64,000 nt of DNA from Actinophytocola sp963729115 (GTDB lineage: Bacteria > Actinomycetota > Actinomycetes > Mycobacteriales > Pseudonocardiaceae), in NCBI GenBank assembly GCA_963729115.1, contig CAVSMR010000011.1:496001-560000 (forward strand), written 5' to 3'. Below the pieces are notes generated by a model that saw only the letters and a list, made by a program, of their open reading frames with translations, did not search any database and had not been told where the DNA came from. Shown piece by piece: positions 16,448 to 26,000 of the stretch. The stretch's first letter is position 1, and every line of letters begins with the position of its first letter. A program made the position numbers and the translations under genes.

Positions 16448-17095
16448 ATGTCCAGCCCTGCCCGGTCCGCCCGCGGTCGCCGAGCCGCCCGCCCGTCCGG
16501 CGACGACCGGGAGGGCGCGATCCTCGCCACGGCGGAGCGGCTGCTCGGCGAGCGGCCGCTGAACGAGATCTCGACCGACGACCTCGCGCGCGGGGCGGGC
16601 ATCTCGCGGCCGACGTTCTACTTCTACTTCCCGTCCAAGGACGCGGTGCTGCTCGCCCTGCTGGACCGGGTCGTGACCGAGGCGGACGCGGCGCTGGACC
16701 GGGTGCCCGACGACCTCGCGAGCGACCCGCCGACCTACTGGCGGCGCTGCATCGCGGCGTTCCACGAGACGTTCCGCGCGCACCGCCCGGTGGCGCTGGC
16801 CTGCGCGGCGGCGCGGGTGACGAACCCCGAGGTGCGGGAGCTGTGGGCGCGGGTGATGGAGTCGTGGACGCTGCTCGTGGCCGAGGCCATCGAGGGCGAG
16901 CGGCGGCGCGGCGCCGCGCCGCCGGGGGTGCCGGCGCGCGACCTGGCCGTGGTGCTGAACTCGATGAACGAGCGGGTGCTGCACGCGACGTTCGCCCAGG
17001 ACGGCCCGGCCGTCGCGGAGGGCGAGGTGGTGGACGTGCTGCTGACGGTCTGGCTGAGCGCGATCTACCAGACGGCGAGTCCACCGACCCGGTGA
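16448..17095 (+). CDS. ethR: TetR-family repressor, EthR ortholog
   Basis: A 215-residue TetR/AcrR regulator. After a basic tail, RRAARPSGDDREGAILATAE and the helix-turn-helix region DDLARGAGISRPTFYFYFPS read almost like Mycobacterium tuberculosis EthR, and MNERVLHATFA matches the C-terminal ligand domain. EthR binds cooperatively to the ethA-ethR gap and represses ethA. The gene is divergent from the EthA-like gene with 70 bases between, containing two inverted repeats. The ligand here is unknown. Confidence 0.92.
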   Translation: MSSPARSARGRRAARPSGDDREGAILATAERLLGERPLNEISTDDLARGAGISRPTFYFYFPSKDAVLLALLDRVVTEADAALDRVPDDLASDPPTYWRRCIAAFHETFRAHRPVALACAAARVTNPEVRELWARVMESWTLLVAEAIEGERRRGAAPPGVPARDLAVVLNSMNERVLHATFAQDGPAVAEGEVVDVLLTVWLSAIYQTASPPTR

Positions 17096-17175
17096 CGTCG
17101 CCGACGAAACGGGTTAGCCGGCGCGGTGTCCGGGTAGGCGGTCAGCCGATAGTCCGCGTGGAAGCGAGGTGCCCG

Positions 17176-17460
17176 TTGCTGCACATCACTCCGGAGGCCG
17201 GCCTGGCCATCAACCGGCTCGTCGAGGGCCAGGGGGCGGTCGGCCTGCGCATCGAGGCCCGGATCGGCGACCCGGACTTCGCGGTGTCCATCGCCGCGTT
17301 GCCGGATGAGACCGACCTGGTGGTGACCGAGGAGACGACCGGCGCGCGGGTCCTGCTCGACGCGCTGACCGCCGACTACACCGACGACAAGACCCTCGAC
17401 GTGGACGACACCGTGGAGGGCACCGCCCGCTTCCAGCTGGCCGCGCAGGGCATCGCCTGA
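17176..17460 (+). CDS. HesB/IscA-like small protein
   Basis: About 94 residues resembling the HesB/iron-sulfur assembly fold in its N-terminal part (LHITPEAGLAINRLVEGQG and VGLRIEARI). The Cys residues that bind iron in true IscA/ErpA proteins are missing, so it is unlikely to carry a cluster the usual way. I chose TTG at 17176, which has GAGGT about six bases upstream; GTG at 17158 would add six residues. It lies just before the glycosyltransferase that starts the biosynthetic cluster, convergent with it, with a 13-base gap and no clear terminator. Confidence 0.6.
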   Translation: MLHITPEAGLAINRLVEGQGAVGLRIEARIGDPDFAVSIAALPDETDLVVTEETTGARVLLDALTADYTDDKTLDVDDTVEGTARFQLAAQGIA

Positions 17461-17473
17461 GCCGGGCCGGGGC

Positions 17474-18613
17474 TCACGCCGCGGCGCGCCCGGCGGCGAG
17501 GTCGGTCAGCTCCGCGGCCACCTCGGCCAGCGATGGCTGGGCGGTGATCTCCGCCGCGATGCGCGCGGCGGCCCGGCCGAACGCCGGCTCGCCCAGCAGC
17601 GTGCGGCACGCCCCGGCCACCGCCTCCGGGCTCACCTGCGCCGGCAGCAGCCGCAGTCCGGCACCGGCGGTCACCACGGCCTCGGCGTTGTCGAGCTGGT
17701 CGTCGAAGACGGGCAGCACCAGCTGCGGGTTCCCGGCCCCGAGCGCGGTGAGCGCCGTGCCCTGGCCACCGTGGTGGATGGCGAGGTCGCACGCCCGCAG
17801 CACGTGCGAGAGCGGCATGCGGCCGACCTGCCGGGCCGCGGCGGGCAGCGGCGGCCACTTGGCGGCCACGGCGTCCTCGACCGCCACCACCACGTCCAGG
17901 TCCAGCCGGCCCAGCTCGTGCAGCATGGGGATGACGATCGCGGACGTCCCGTCGATGCCCAGCCGCGGCAGCACGGTGCCGAGCGTCAGGCACACCCGGG
18001 GCCGCTCGCGCGGTTCCCACACCCAGCCCGGCACCCGCGCGTCGCCGTCGTAGGGCACGTTGCGCATCCGGCGCTGGCCGACCGCGTGGCGCAGCCGCAG
18101 GCTCGGCGGCCACGGGTTGAGCACCGCCGCCGGGGCGGGCACCGTCGCCGTGCCGAGCCGCGCCAGGTGCGCGGCGAGCTCCTCGGCCGCCGCCGCCCGG
18201 TACTCGGCCAGCGGGGCGACACCCCACTGCAGCTCGACCGCGGGCACGCCGTGTGCCGCCGCGGCCACGGGACCCGCCGACTCGGCTCGCTCGCTCAGCA
18301 CGAGGTCCGGCCGCCACGACCGCACGATCGACGTGATCCCGGGCAGGTTGGCCGCGGCGTTGCGGGCGAAGACCCGGCCGTTGGCCCGCCGCCGCGCGGC
18401 GAGGGTGTCCGGGCCACCCATCGCGGTGAAGCCGGTGTAGTCCGCCGCCGGTCCACATGAGACGGACGGCAACCCGGCGCGCAGCACCTCGGGCACGAAG
18501 CTGTCGGCGACGGCCACGAGCACGTCGTGGCCGAGCGCGCGGAACGTCCAGGCCAGCGGGACCAGCGGGTAGAAGTGCCCGCACAGAGCCGCCGAGGTGA
18601 ACAACACGCGCAT
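17474..18613 (-). CDS. GT-B fold glycosyltransferase (family 1)
   Basis: A 379-residue glycosyltransferase of the antibiotic type. The N-terminus (MRVLFTSAALCGHFYPLVPLA) carries the usual first beta strand and His, and the C-terminal nucleotide-sugar site reads SHVLRACDLAIHHGGQGTAL, the family-1 HGGxGT motif. It would transfer a sugar from an NDP-sugar donor to the cluster product or an intermediate. It is divergent from the acyl-CoA-dehydrogenase-like gene, so it marks the left border of the cluster. No deoxysugar biosynthesis gene is present in the window, so the donor must come from elsewhere or from beyond the edges. Confidence 0.88.
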   Translation of the reverse strand: MRVLFTSAALCGHFYPLVPLAWTFRALGHDVLVAVADSFVPEVLRAGLPSVSCGPAADYTGFTAMGGPDTLAARRRANGRVFARNAAANLPGITSIVRSWRPDLVLSERAESAGPVAAAAHGVPAVELQWGVAPLAEYRAAAAEELAAHLARLGTATVPAPAAVLNPWPPSLRLRHAVGQRRMRNVPYDGDARVPGWVWEPRERPRVCLTLGTVLPRLGIDGTSAIVIPMLHELGRLDLDVVVAVEDAVAAKWPPLPAAARQVGRMPLSHVLRACDLAIHHGGQGTALTALGAGNPQLVLPVFDDQLDNAEAVVTAGAGLRLLPAQVSPEAVAGACRTLLGEPAFGRAAARIAAEITAQPSLAEVAAELTDLAAGRAAA

Positions 18614-18738
18614 ACCGGCCGACTCTAGGCGCGTCCCGGGGCCGCGGCTTCTCTCCCGGTGCCGTTCCTTCTCTTGTCCGGAAAGGGAAATCCCGCAACG
18701 CCGAAGATGCCGACGCCCCGCCCGGACGGGATGGTCGG

Positions 18739-18762
18739 GTGGACATTCGAGTGGACCTTCGA
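18739..18762. promoter_or_regulatory. Tandem 12-base direct repeat in the divergent gap
   Basis: GTGGACATTCGA (18739-18750) is followed directly by GTGGACCTTCGA (18751-18762), 32 bases before the start of the acyl-CoA-dehydrogenase-like gene. It also contains the inverted pair TTCGA/TCGAA (18746-18750 and 18759-18763). The 181-base gap between the glycosyltransferase and this gene shows no other clear signal. It could be an operator for a pathway regulator. Confidence 0.4.
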
Positions 18763-18794
18763 ATGGCGACCGGGGATACCTGAGCTAGGAGGAC

Positions 18795-19979
18795 ATGGTG
18801 GAGACCACCGACGTTCCGGGCCGCGAGGAGCTCGTCCGGCGCGCGGCCGGCCTGGTACCGGCGCTTCGCTCGAAGGCGGTGTGGGCCGAGGAGAACCGCC
18901 GCCTGCACGACGAGTCCATCGAGGCGCTGGCCGACGCGGGCGTGTTCAAGCTGCGGGTGCCCAAGCGCTACGGCGGCTACGAGGCGGACACCCGCACGCT
19001 CGTCGACGTGGCCACCGAGCTGGGCCGCGCGGACGCCTCCACCTCGTGGGTGGCCTCCGTCTACTGGATCCCGACCTGGATGACCTGCCAGTTCCCCGAC
19101 GAGGTGCAGGACGAGGTGTTCGCCACCCCGGACGTGCGCGTCTGCGGAACGCTCAGCCCGAGCGCGATGGCCAAGCCCGCCGACGGCGGGATCGTGGTGA
19201 ACGGCAAGTGGGGCTTCATCAGCGGGGCGCACCACAGCCAGTGGCAGGAGGTCATCGCGATCCTCGTGCCGGCCGAGGGCGACCCGTACCCGGTGATGGC
19301 GCTCGTGCCGATGTCGGACCTGCTGATCATCGACGACTGGTACGCCTCCGGCCTGAAGGGGACGGGCAGCGTCAGCACGGTCGCGCGCGACGTGTTCGTG
19401 CCCGCCGGCCGCGTCCTGCCGCTGACCGACGTGCTCAAGGGCGGCGCCGCGGGCACGAGCAACGCGGGTGCGGAGATCTACCGCCCGCCGCTGCTGCCGA
19501 TCGCGGCCGCGTCCTCGGTCGGCACGGTCCTCGGCATGACCAGGGGCGCCCGGGAGACCTTCCTCAAGCGGCTGCCGAACCGCAAGATCACCTACACCGC
19601 CTACGAGTCCCAGCGGGACGCGCCGCTGACCCACCTGCAGGTGGCCGAGGCGTCGCTGACGATGGACGAGGCCGAGTTCCACGCCCACCGGCTGGCCGGC
19701 CTGGTCGACACGAAGGCCGCCGAGGACACCGAGTGGAAGCTCGAGGAGCGGGCGCGTGCCCGGGCGGACATGGGCAGCGCGGTCCGGCTCGCGAAGACCG
19801 CCATCGACATCCTCGCCTCCGCCAGCGGCGGGTCCTCGATCTACCGGGACGTGCCGATCCAGCGCATCGCCCGCGACATCCAGGCCGTGAACCTGCACGC
19901 GCTGATGGCCCCGAACACCAACGCCGAGTTGTACGGGCGCGTGCTCTGCGGCCTCGAGCCCAACACCCAGTACATCTGA
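18795..19979 (+). CDS. Acyl-CoA-dehydrogenase-like flavoprotein, probable hydroxylase
   Basis: A 394-residue protein with the acyl-CoA dehydrogenase fold. The N-terminal helical part includes FKLRVPKRYGGYEAD, and the middle beta domain holds SASTSWV-like and WGFISGAHHS segments. The sequence resembles the group D flavin-dependent monooxygenases (HsaA-like, and the nitrososynthase-type sugar N-oxygenases) more than true dehydrogenases; I do not see the catalytic Glu of the dehydrogenases with confidence. A role in hydroxylating the aromatic acid or another intermediate fits the context but is inferred. ATG at 18795 has a strong AGGAGG seven bases upstream. It is the first gene of the rightward aromatic arm. 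Confidence 0.75.
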   Translation: MVETTDVPGREELVRRAAGLVPALRSKAVWAEENRRLHDESIEALADAGVFKLRVPKRYGGYEADTRTLVDVATELGRADASTSWVASVYWIPTWMTCQFPDEVQDEVFATPDVRVCGTLSPSAMAKPADGGIVVNGKWGFISGAHHSQWQEVIAILVPAEGDPYPVMALVPMSDLLIIDDWYASGLKGTGSVSTVARDVFVPAGRVLPLTDVLKGGAAGTSNAGAEIYRPPLLPIAAASSVGTVLGMTRGARETFLKRLPNRKITYTAYESQRDAPLTHLQVAEASLTMDEAEFHAHRLAGLVDTKAAEDTEWKLEERARARADMGSAVRLAKTAIDILASASGGSSIYRDVPIQRIARDIQAVNLHALMAPNTNAELYGRVLCGLEPNTQYI

Positions 19980-20091
19980 AGGCTGGCTGGAGACAAGGGA
20001 GTACCGCAATTCAGAAGATGCCCCCGTGGGGACCGGCCGCGACCATGGTCACGCTCCTTCGCGATGGGTTGCCGACGAGAGGATCGAGAAC

Positions 20092-21678
20092 GTGACAGCG
20101 ATACAGGAGCCGCCGCTGGCTGGGCGGCGGCAATGGATCGGGCTCGCCGTACTGGCGTTGCCCACCATGCTGACGATGATCGACATGGGCGTGCTGTACC
20201 TGGCGGTGCCCCATCTGAGCGAGGATCTGGGCGCCAGCAGCATCGAACAACTGTGGATCACGGACATCTACGGGTTCCTGATCGCGGGCTTCCTGGTCAC
20301 CATGGGCAACCTCGGCGACCGGATAGGTCGCCGGAAGCTCCTGCTCATCGGTGCGGCCGCGTTCGGCGTGCTGTCGATCCTCGCGGCGTACTCGACCAGC
20401 CCCGAGATGCTGATCATCGCCCGAGCGCTGATGGGTGTCGCCGGTGCGACGATCATGCCGTCGACGCTGGCACTGATCATGAACATGTTCCCGAACCCCA
20501 AGCAGATGGGTGCCGCGATCGGCATCTGGGCATCGGCCATGATGCTCGGTGTCGCGCTCGGTCCGGTCATCGGCGGGATCCTGCTGAACAGCTTCTGGTG
20601 GGGCTCGGTGTTCCTGGTCGGCGTGCCGGTCATGGTGCTGCTGCTCGTGACCGGACCCGCGCTGCTGCCGGAGTCGAAGAACCCCGAGGGCGGCCGGATC
20701 GACCTGTTCAGCGTCGCGCTGTCGCTGGCCGCGATCCTGCCCGCGACCTACGGCCTCAAGGAGCTGGCCCGGTCCGGCTGGGACGTGTGGCCGGTCGTCT
20801 CGGCGATCGCCGGCGTGTTCTTCGGCGTCGTGTTCGTCATGCGCCAGCGTCGCCTGGAGAGCCCGCTGCTGGACCTGAAGCTGTTCGCCATCCCGGCGGT
20901 CGCCGGCGCGCTGACGGTCAGCCTGCTGATCGCGTCCGTGCAGGGTGGTACCGGCTTCCTGCTGACCCAGCACATGCAGATGGTCAACGGCCTCTCGCCG
21001 CTGGCCACCGGGCTCTGGATGCTGGTGCCGTCGTTCGCGCTGATCATGGGCATCCAGATGGTGACGCCGTTGTCGGCCAAGGTGAAGCCGGCCGCGATCC
21101 TGGTGGCCGGGGCGCTCATCGCCGCGGTCGGCATGGTGGTGCTGACGCAGGTGAACACGGACAACTTCGCCACGCTGCTGGTGGGCTTGTCGATCGTGTT
21201 CCTCGGCGTGAGCCCGGTCGGCCCGCTGGTGAGCCAGCTGGTCATGATGGCGTCCCCGCCGGAGCGGGCGGGCGCGGCGGCATCGATGGCCTCGACCGGC
21301 GGTGAGCTCGGTGTCGCGCTGGGCATCGCCACGCTCGGCAGCATCGCCACGGCGCTGTACCAGTCCAACGTGTCCATTCCGCCGTCGGTGCCTGCCGACG
21401 CGGCGAACGCGGCCGGCGAGAGCATGCCGGGTGCGTTCGTGGCGGCCACGGACCTGCCGGCGACGGTCGCGGACGACGTGCTGGCCACGGCCCGGGAGTC
21501 GTTCAGCTCCGCGCTCAACGTCACCTCCGTGATCTGCGCGGTCGCGTTCGCGGCGCTGGCCGTCCTGGCCTACGCCACGATCCGCGCGATCCCGCCGATG
21601 GGCGCGCACGGCGGTCCGCCGCCGGAGGAGGAGGTCCCGGCCGGCGAGGACGACCAGGTGCCCGCCTCGGCCGTCTGA
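20092..21678 (+). CDS. MFS drug exporter, DHA2 family (14 TM)
   Basis: A 528-residue integral membrane proton-antiporter. Motifs of the major facilitator superfamily are visible: GNLGDRIGRRKLL (motif A) after the second helix and GPVIGGILL-type motif C in helix 5. The number of hydrophobic segments fits the 14-helix QacA/EmrB group. I chose GTG at 20092 (VTAIQEPPLAGRR), which follows GAGAGG; the open frame extends to 20026 without family-like content. Likely exports the cluster product and gives self-resistance. A strong hairpin terminator follows. Confidence 0.9.
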   Translation: MTAIQEPPLAGRRQWIGLAVLALPTMLTMIDMGVLYLAVPHLSEDLGASSIEQLWITDIYGFLIAGFLVTMGNLGDRIGRRKLLLIGAAAFGVLSILAAYSTSPEMLIIARALMGVAGATIMPSTLALIMNMFPNPKQMGAAIGIWASAMMLGVALGPVIGGILLNSFWWGSVFLVGVPVMVLLLVTGPALLPESKNPEGGRIDLFSVALSLAAILPATYGLKELARSGWDVWPVVSAIAGVFFGVVFVMRQRRLESPLLDLKLFAIPAVAGALTVSLLIASVQGGTGFLLTQHMQMVNGLSPLATGLWMLVPSFALIMGIQMVTPLSAKVKPAAILVAGALIAAVGMVVLTQVNTDNFATLLVGLSIVFLGVSPVGPLVSQLVMMASPPERAGAAASMASTGGELGVALGIATLGSIATALYQSNVSIPPSVPADAANAAGESMPGAFVAATDLPATVADDVLATARESFSSALNVTSVICAVAFAALAVLAYATIRAIPPMGAHGGPPPEEEVPAGEDDQVPASAV

Positions 21679-21710
21679 CATGGCCGTCTGACAAGCACAT
21701 CACCACCGAG

Positions 21711-21742
21711 CGGGGTGGTCCGGCAGCGGCCGGGCCACCCCG
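21711..21742 (+). terminator. Rho-independent terminator after the MFS gene
   Basis: The arms CGGGGTGG (21711-21718) and CCACCCCG (21735-21742) pair around a GC-rich loop and are followed directly by TTTCATTTTC, an unusually T-rich stretch for this DNA. It would end the transcript from the MFS gene, so the methyltransferase-PKS genes probably have their own promoter. Confidence 0.75.
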
Positions 21743-21881
21743 TTTCATTTTCGGACAACTCCACAGTGGACAGTATGTGGCCAGAGTAGGGCAGAGGCCT
21801 GGCAGAGGACTCCTAGGCCCCGCCGGCCTGCGCATTCCCGGAGGTGCCCGGCCGGGCAGCCGCGATCAGGATGACTACAGG

Positions 21882-21893
21882 TTGTCGCGACAA
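21882..21893. promoter_or_regulatory. Perfect 12-base palindrome upstream of the methyltransferase-PKS operon
   Basis: TTGTCGCGACAA is a perfect palindrome ending 32 bases before the start of the methyltransferase gene, in the 183 bases between the MFS terminator and that start. Its place suits an operator or part of a promoter. The rest of this gap holds one copy of the TCCACAGTGGA word (21760-21770) and no other clear signal. Confidence 0.4.
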
Positions 21894-21925
21894 GGAGCGA
21901 CGCGGATCCCGCGGAGGAGTCATCC

Positions 21926-22993
21926 ATGGCCGGCAGTGAGAACGGCAGTGGCAACGGCAGCAGCGTAACGGTCTCGGAAGCCGACTACTTGCGGATCCTC
22001 GTACACGGCACGACCGCGTTCGAGCTGCTGCGCACGGCGCTGGAGTTCGACCTGTTCGAGAAGCTCGAGGAGGCCGGCGGCATGGACGTCGCCGCGACGG
22101 CCGCCGCGCTCGAGGTCGACGAGCAGCCGGCGCGGATCCTGCTGCTGGGCCTGGCATCCCTGCTGCTGCTGGAGAAGGACGGCGACAACTACGTCAACAG
22201 CCGGATGGTGCGGCGCAAGCTCCTGCGCGAGGGCGAGCGCTTCCTCGGCCCGCTCATCGACATCCAGGCGAAGATCATCAACGCGACCATGGTCGACTTC
22301 GCGGAGGCCATGCGGCAGCACACCAACGTCGGGCTGCGCCGCCTCGACGGCCCCGGCGACACGCTCTACGAGCGCCTCACCGCGACGCCGGACCTGCAGA
22401 AGGTGTTCTACGACAACATGGGCGACGCGTCCCGTCGCGCGTTCGAGCAGATCCTCGACAAGTACGACTTCTCCCACATCCGCCACGCGATCGACCTCGC
22501 GGGCGGGGACGGCAGCAACAGCATCGAGCTCGTGAAGCGCTACCCCGAGCTCGAGGTGACGGTCATGGACCAGGAGACCGTGACCAGCCTCGCCGCGTCC
22601 CGGATCGAGGACCCCGACCTGCGCAAGCGCGTGCACTTCCACCCCGGCGACATCCTGCACGACCCGCTGCCCGAGGGCGCGGACGCGATCTTCGTGTTCC
22701 ACATCTTCGAGATCTGGTCGCTGGCCCGCAACACCGAGCTGCTGCGCCGCTGCCACGACGCGCTGCCCGAGGGCGGCGTGTGCCTGGTCTACAACTGGGT
22801 GAGCAACGACGAGGGCACGGGCTCGATGGCCGCCGGGCTGGTCTCGCCGTACTTCCTCACGCTCGCCTCCGGCGAGGGCATGACCTACACCCCGCGCGAC
22901 ATGGAGCAGGCGGCGCTGGACGCGGGCTTCTCCCGCGTCGAGCGGCATCAGGACATGGGGTTCAGCCACGGGCTGGTCGTGGCCCACAAGTAG
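21926..22993 (+). CDS. SAM-dependent O-methyltransferase of the aromatic arm
   Basis: A 355-residue small-molecule methyltransferase with an N-terminal winged-helix dimerisation domain (residues 15-110) and a Rossmann catalytic domain; the SAM site reads DLAGGDGSNS near residue 190. This layout is the plant COMT / antibiotic O-methyltransferase type. Equivalent genes next to naphthoate-making PKSs in other clusters methylate a hydroxyl of the aromatic acid, which suits the position just upstream of the iterative PKS. ATG at 21926 has GGAGGAG upstream. The GDGSN loop is complete, so activity is expected; the exact acceptor is inferred. Confidence 0.85.
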   Translation: MAGSENGSGNGSSVTVSEADYLRILVHGTTAFELLRTALEFDLFEKLEEAGGMDVAATAAALEVDEQPARILLLGLASLLLLEKDGDNYVNSRMVRRKLLREGERFLGPLIDIQAKIINATMVDFAEAMRQHTNVGLRRLDGPGDTLYERLTATPDLQKVFYDNMGDASRRAFEQILDKYDFSHIRHAIDLAGGDGSNSIELVKRYPELEVTVMDQETVTSLAASRIEDPDLRKRVHFHPGDILHDPLPEGADAIFVFHIFEIWSLARNTELLRRCHDALPEGGVCLVYNWVSNDEGTGSMAAGLVSPYFLTLASGEGMTYTPRDMEQAALDAGFSRVERHQDMGFSHGLVVAHK

Positions 22994-23041
22994 CGGCCCG
23001 GTCCGCCCGATTCCGTGAGCGGCTCTTGAGAAGGAGTGCTG

Positions 23042-26000
23042 GTGCAAGGCCAATCCGACGTGGACGCGGCGAGGACCTCGCCGGAGCCGATCGCCATCGT
23101 GGGCATGTCCTGCCGCTTCGCCGGCGGCATCGACTCGCCGGAGAAGTTCTGGCACCTGCTGCGCGACGGCGGTGACTCGATCGGCGAGATCCCGCAGGAC
23201 CGCTGGCAGTGGTACGCCGGGCAGAGCCGCGCGCACGCGGCCGCGCTGCGCGACGTCACCCGCCACGGCGCGTTCCTCGACGACGTCAAGGGATTCGACG
23301 CGGACTTCTTCGACGTCACCCCGCGCGAGGCCGCGCTGATGGACCCGCAGCAGCGGATGATGCTCGAGCTCGCCTGGGAGGCCCTCGAGCACGCCGGCAT
23401 CCCGCCGCGCTCGCTCGGTGGCACCGACACCGGCGTGTTCGTCGGCGTCGGCGCGGACGACTACGGCCGCCGCCTGCTGGAGGACCTGCCGCGGATCGAG
23501 GCGTGGACCGGGATCGGCAGTTCCTACTGCGCGGTGGCCAACCGGGTCTCCTACGTGCTGGACCTGCGCGGGCCCAGCCTGGTCGTGGACACCGCGTGCT
23601 CGTCGTCGCTGGTGGCGATCCACCAGGCCGCCCAGGCGCTGCGGGCCGGCGAGTGCCCGGTGGCGCTGGCCGGTGGCGTGCTCGTGATGGCGGCGCCGGG
23701 ACTCTCGCTCGTGCTCGACGCGGCGGGGGCCACCTCCCCGGACGGGCGCTGCAAGTCGTTCGACGCGGAGGCCGACGGGTACGGCCGCGGCGAGGGGGGC
23801 GGCCTGGTCGTGCTCAAGCGCCTGGCCGACGCCCGCCGCGACGGCGACCGGATCCTCGCGGTGCTGCGGGGCAGCGCCGTGCACCAGGACGGCCGGACGA
23901 ACGGCATCATGGCGCCCAGCGGCGACGCGCAGGCACACCTGATGCGGCGGGCGTACGCCGCCGCCGGGATCGACCCGCTGTCGGTCGGCTACGTCGAGGC
24001 GCACGGCACCGGTACCCGGGTCGGCGACCCGCTGGAGGCCGGCGCCATGACCGCCGTGCTCGGCGCGGGCCGTCCGGCGGACCAGCCGTGCCTGATCGGC
24101 TCGGTCAAGCCCAACGTCGGCCACCTCGAGGCCGGCGCGGGCGTGGCCGGCGTGATCAAGGCGGTGCTGGCGCTGCGGCACGCGGAGATCCCGCCCAGCC
24201 TCAACTTCAGCACGCCGAACCCCGCGATCCCGTGGGAGACCTCGGGTCTGCGAGTGGTGACCGAGCGGACGCCGTGGCCCGACACCGGTGGTCCGCGCCG
24301 CGCCGGGGTGTCCGGGTACGGCTACGGCGGCACCATCGCGCACGTCGTCCTCGAGCAGGCCGACACCGCCGACGACCGGCCGACCACCGGTTCCTCCACC
24401 GTGGACGGACGGCCCGGCCTGTACCCGCTGTCCGCCGCGAGCCCGGCGGCCCTGCGGCAGTACGCCGACCGGCTGGTCGGCTGGCTCACCAGCAACCGGA
24501 CCGTCTCGACCGCCGACGTCGGGCACACGCTCGCCCGGCGGCGCGCGCACCTGCCGCACCGGGCCGCGGTGTTCGCCGCGAGCCGCGTCGAGCTGATCAA
24601 CCAGCTGGGCGAGCTGGCGGGGCACGGCGTCGAGCCGAGCACGCCGGCCACCGGCGCGGGCCTGGTGTGGGTGTTCTCCGGGCACGGCTCGCAGTGGGTC
24701 GGGATGGGTCGCGGGCTCGCCGCCGGCGACCCGGTGTTCGCCGGGGTGATCGAGACCCTCGACCCGATCTTCACCGAGGAGCTCGGCGTCTCGCTGCGCG
24801 CGGCGATGGCGAGCGACGCGGAGCAGCCGGTGGACGTGATCCAGCCGATGATCTTCGCGATGCAGGTGGCGCTCGCCGCGACCTGGCGTGCCGCCGGGGT
24901 GCACCCGGACGCGGTGATCGGCCACTCGGTCGGCGAGATCGCCGCCGCGGTCACCGCCGGGGTGCTCACCCTCGAACAGGGCGCCCGGCTGGTCTGCCGG
25001 CGCTCGGTGCTGCTGCGCGAGGTCGCCGGCAAGGGCGGCATGGTCATGGTGGCGCTGCCGCCCGAGGAAGCCGAGCGCCGGCTCGCCGGCCGCACGGACC
25101 TCGCGGTCGCGGTGGCCGCGGCGACCACGTCCGCGGTGCTCTCCGGTGACGTGCCGGCGATCCAGGAGGTCAACGACCGGTGGCGCGCCGAGGGCATCGG
25201 CGGCCGGATGGTCGACTCCGACGTGGCGTTCCACAGCCCGCACATGGAGCCGCTGCTGGAGCGGCTCGCCGCGGCGGCGGCCGACCTGCCGCCGGCCGGC
25301 CCGGACCTCCCCCTCTACAGCACGGCGCTGGCCGACCCCCGCTCGGACGCCCCCCGCGACGGCGCCTACTGGGCGGCGAACCTGCGCGAGCAGGTGCGCT
25401 TCGTGCACGCGGTGACCGCGGCGCTCGAGGACGGGTACCGCCAGTTCCTCGAGGTGTCCCCGCACCCCGTGGTGGAGCACTCGATCAACGAGACGTTCGA
25501 CGGCCTCGGCGTCACCGACGCGTTCGTGACGCACACGTTGCGGCGCAACAAGCCCGAGCGCGAGACGATGCTGACCAACCTCGGCCTGCTCTACGTGCAC
25601 GGCGTGGGCATCGACTGGGCCAAGGTGTGGCCGCACGGCGAGCTCGGCGACCTGCCGACGACCGCCTGGCAGCACCGGCCGCACTGGGTCGAGGACGCGG
25701 CCGGCCGGTCCCCGGCGGCCGAGCAGCACGACGTGGCGAGCCACACGCTGCTCGGCGGGCGGACCAGCGTGCACGGCACGACGCCGGCCCAGGCCTGGCT
25801 GACGCACCTGGACCGCGACTCGCGGCCGTACCCGGGCAGCCACCCGGTGCGCGAGGTGGAGATCATCCCGGCGGCCGTGCTGCTCAACACGTTCGTCACC
25901 GCGGCGGCCGCGACCGGCGGGTGGCCGGACCTGACCGACGTGGCGCTGCGCGTGCCGGTCAGCGTGATGAGCGCGCGCGACCTGCAGGTGGTGTTGCAGG

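Noticed and set aside
17176..17460. True IscA/ErpA iron-sulfur assembly protein
   Set aside because: The cysteines that bind the cluster are missing.
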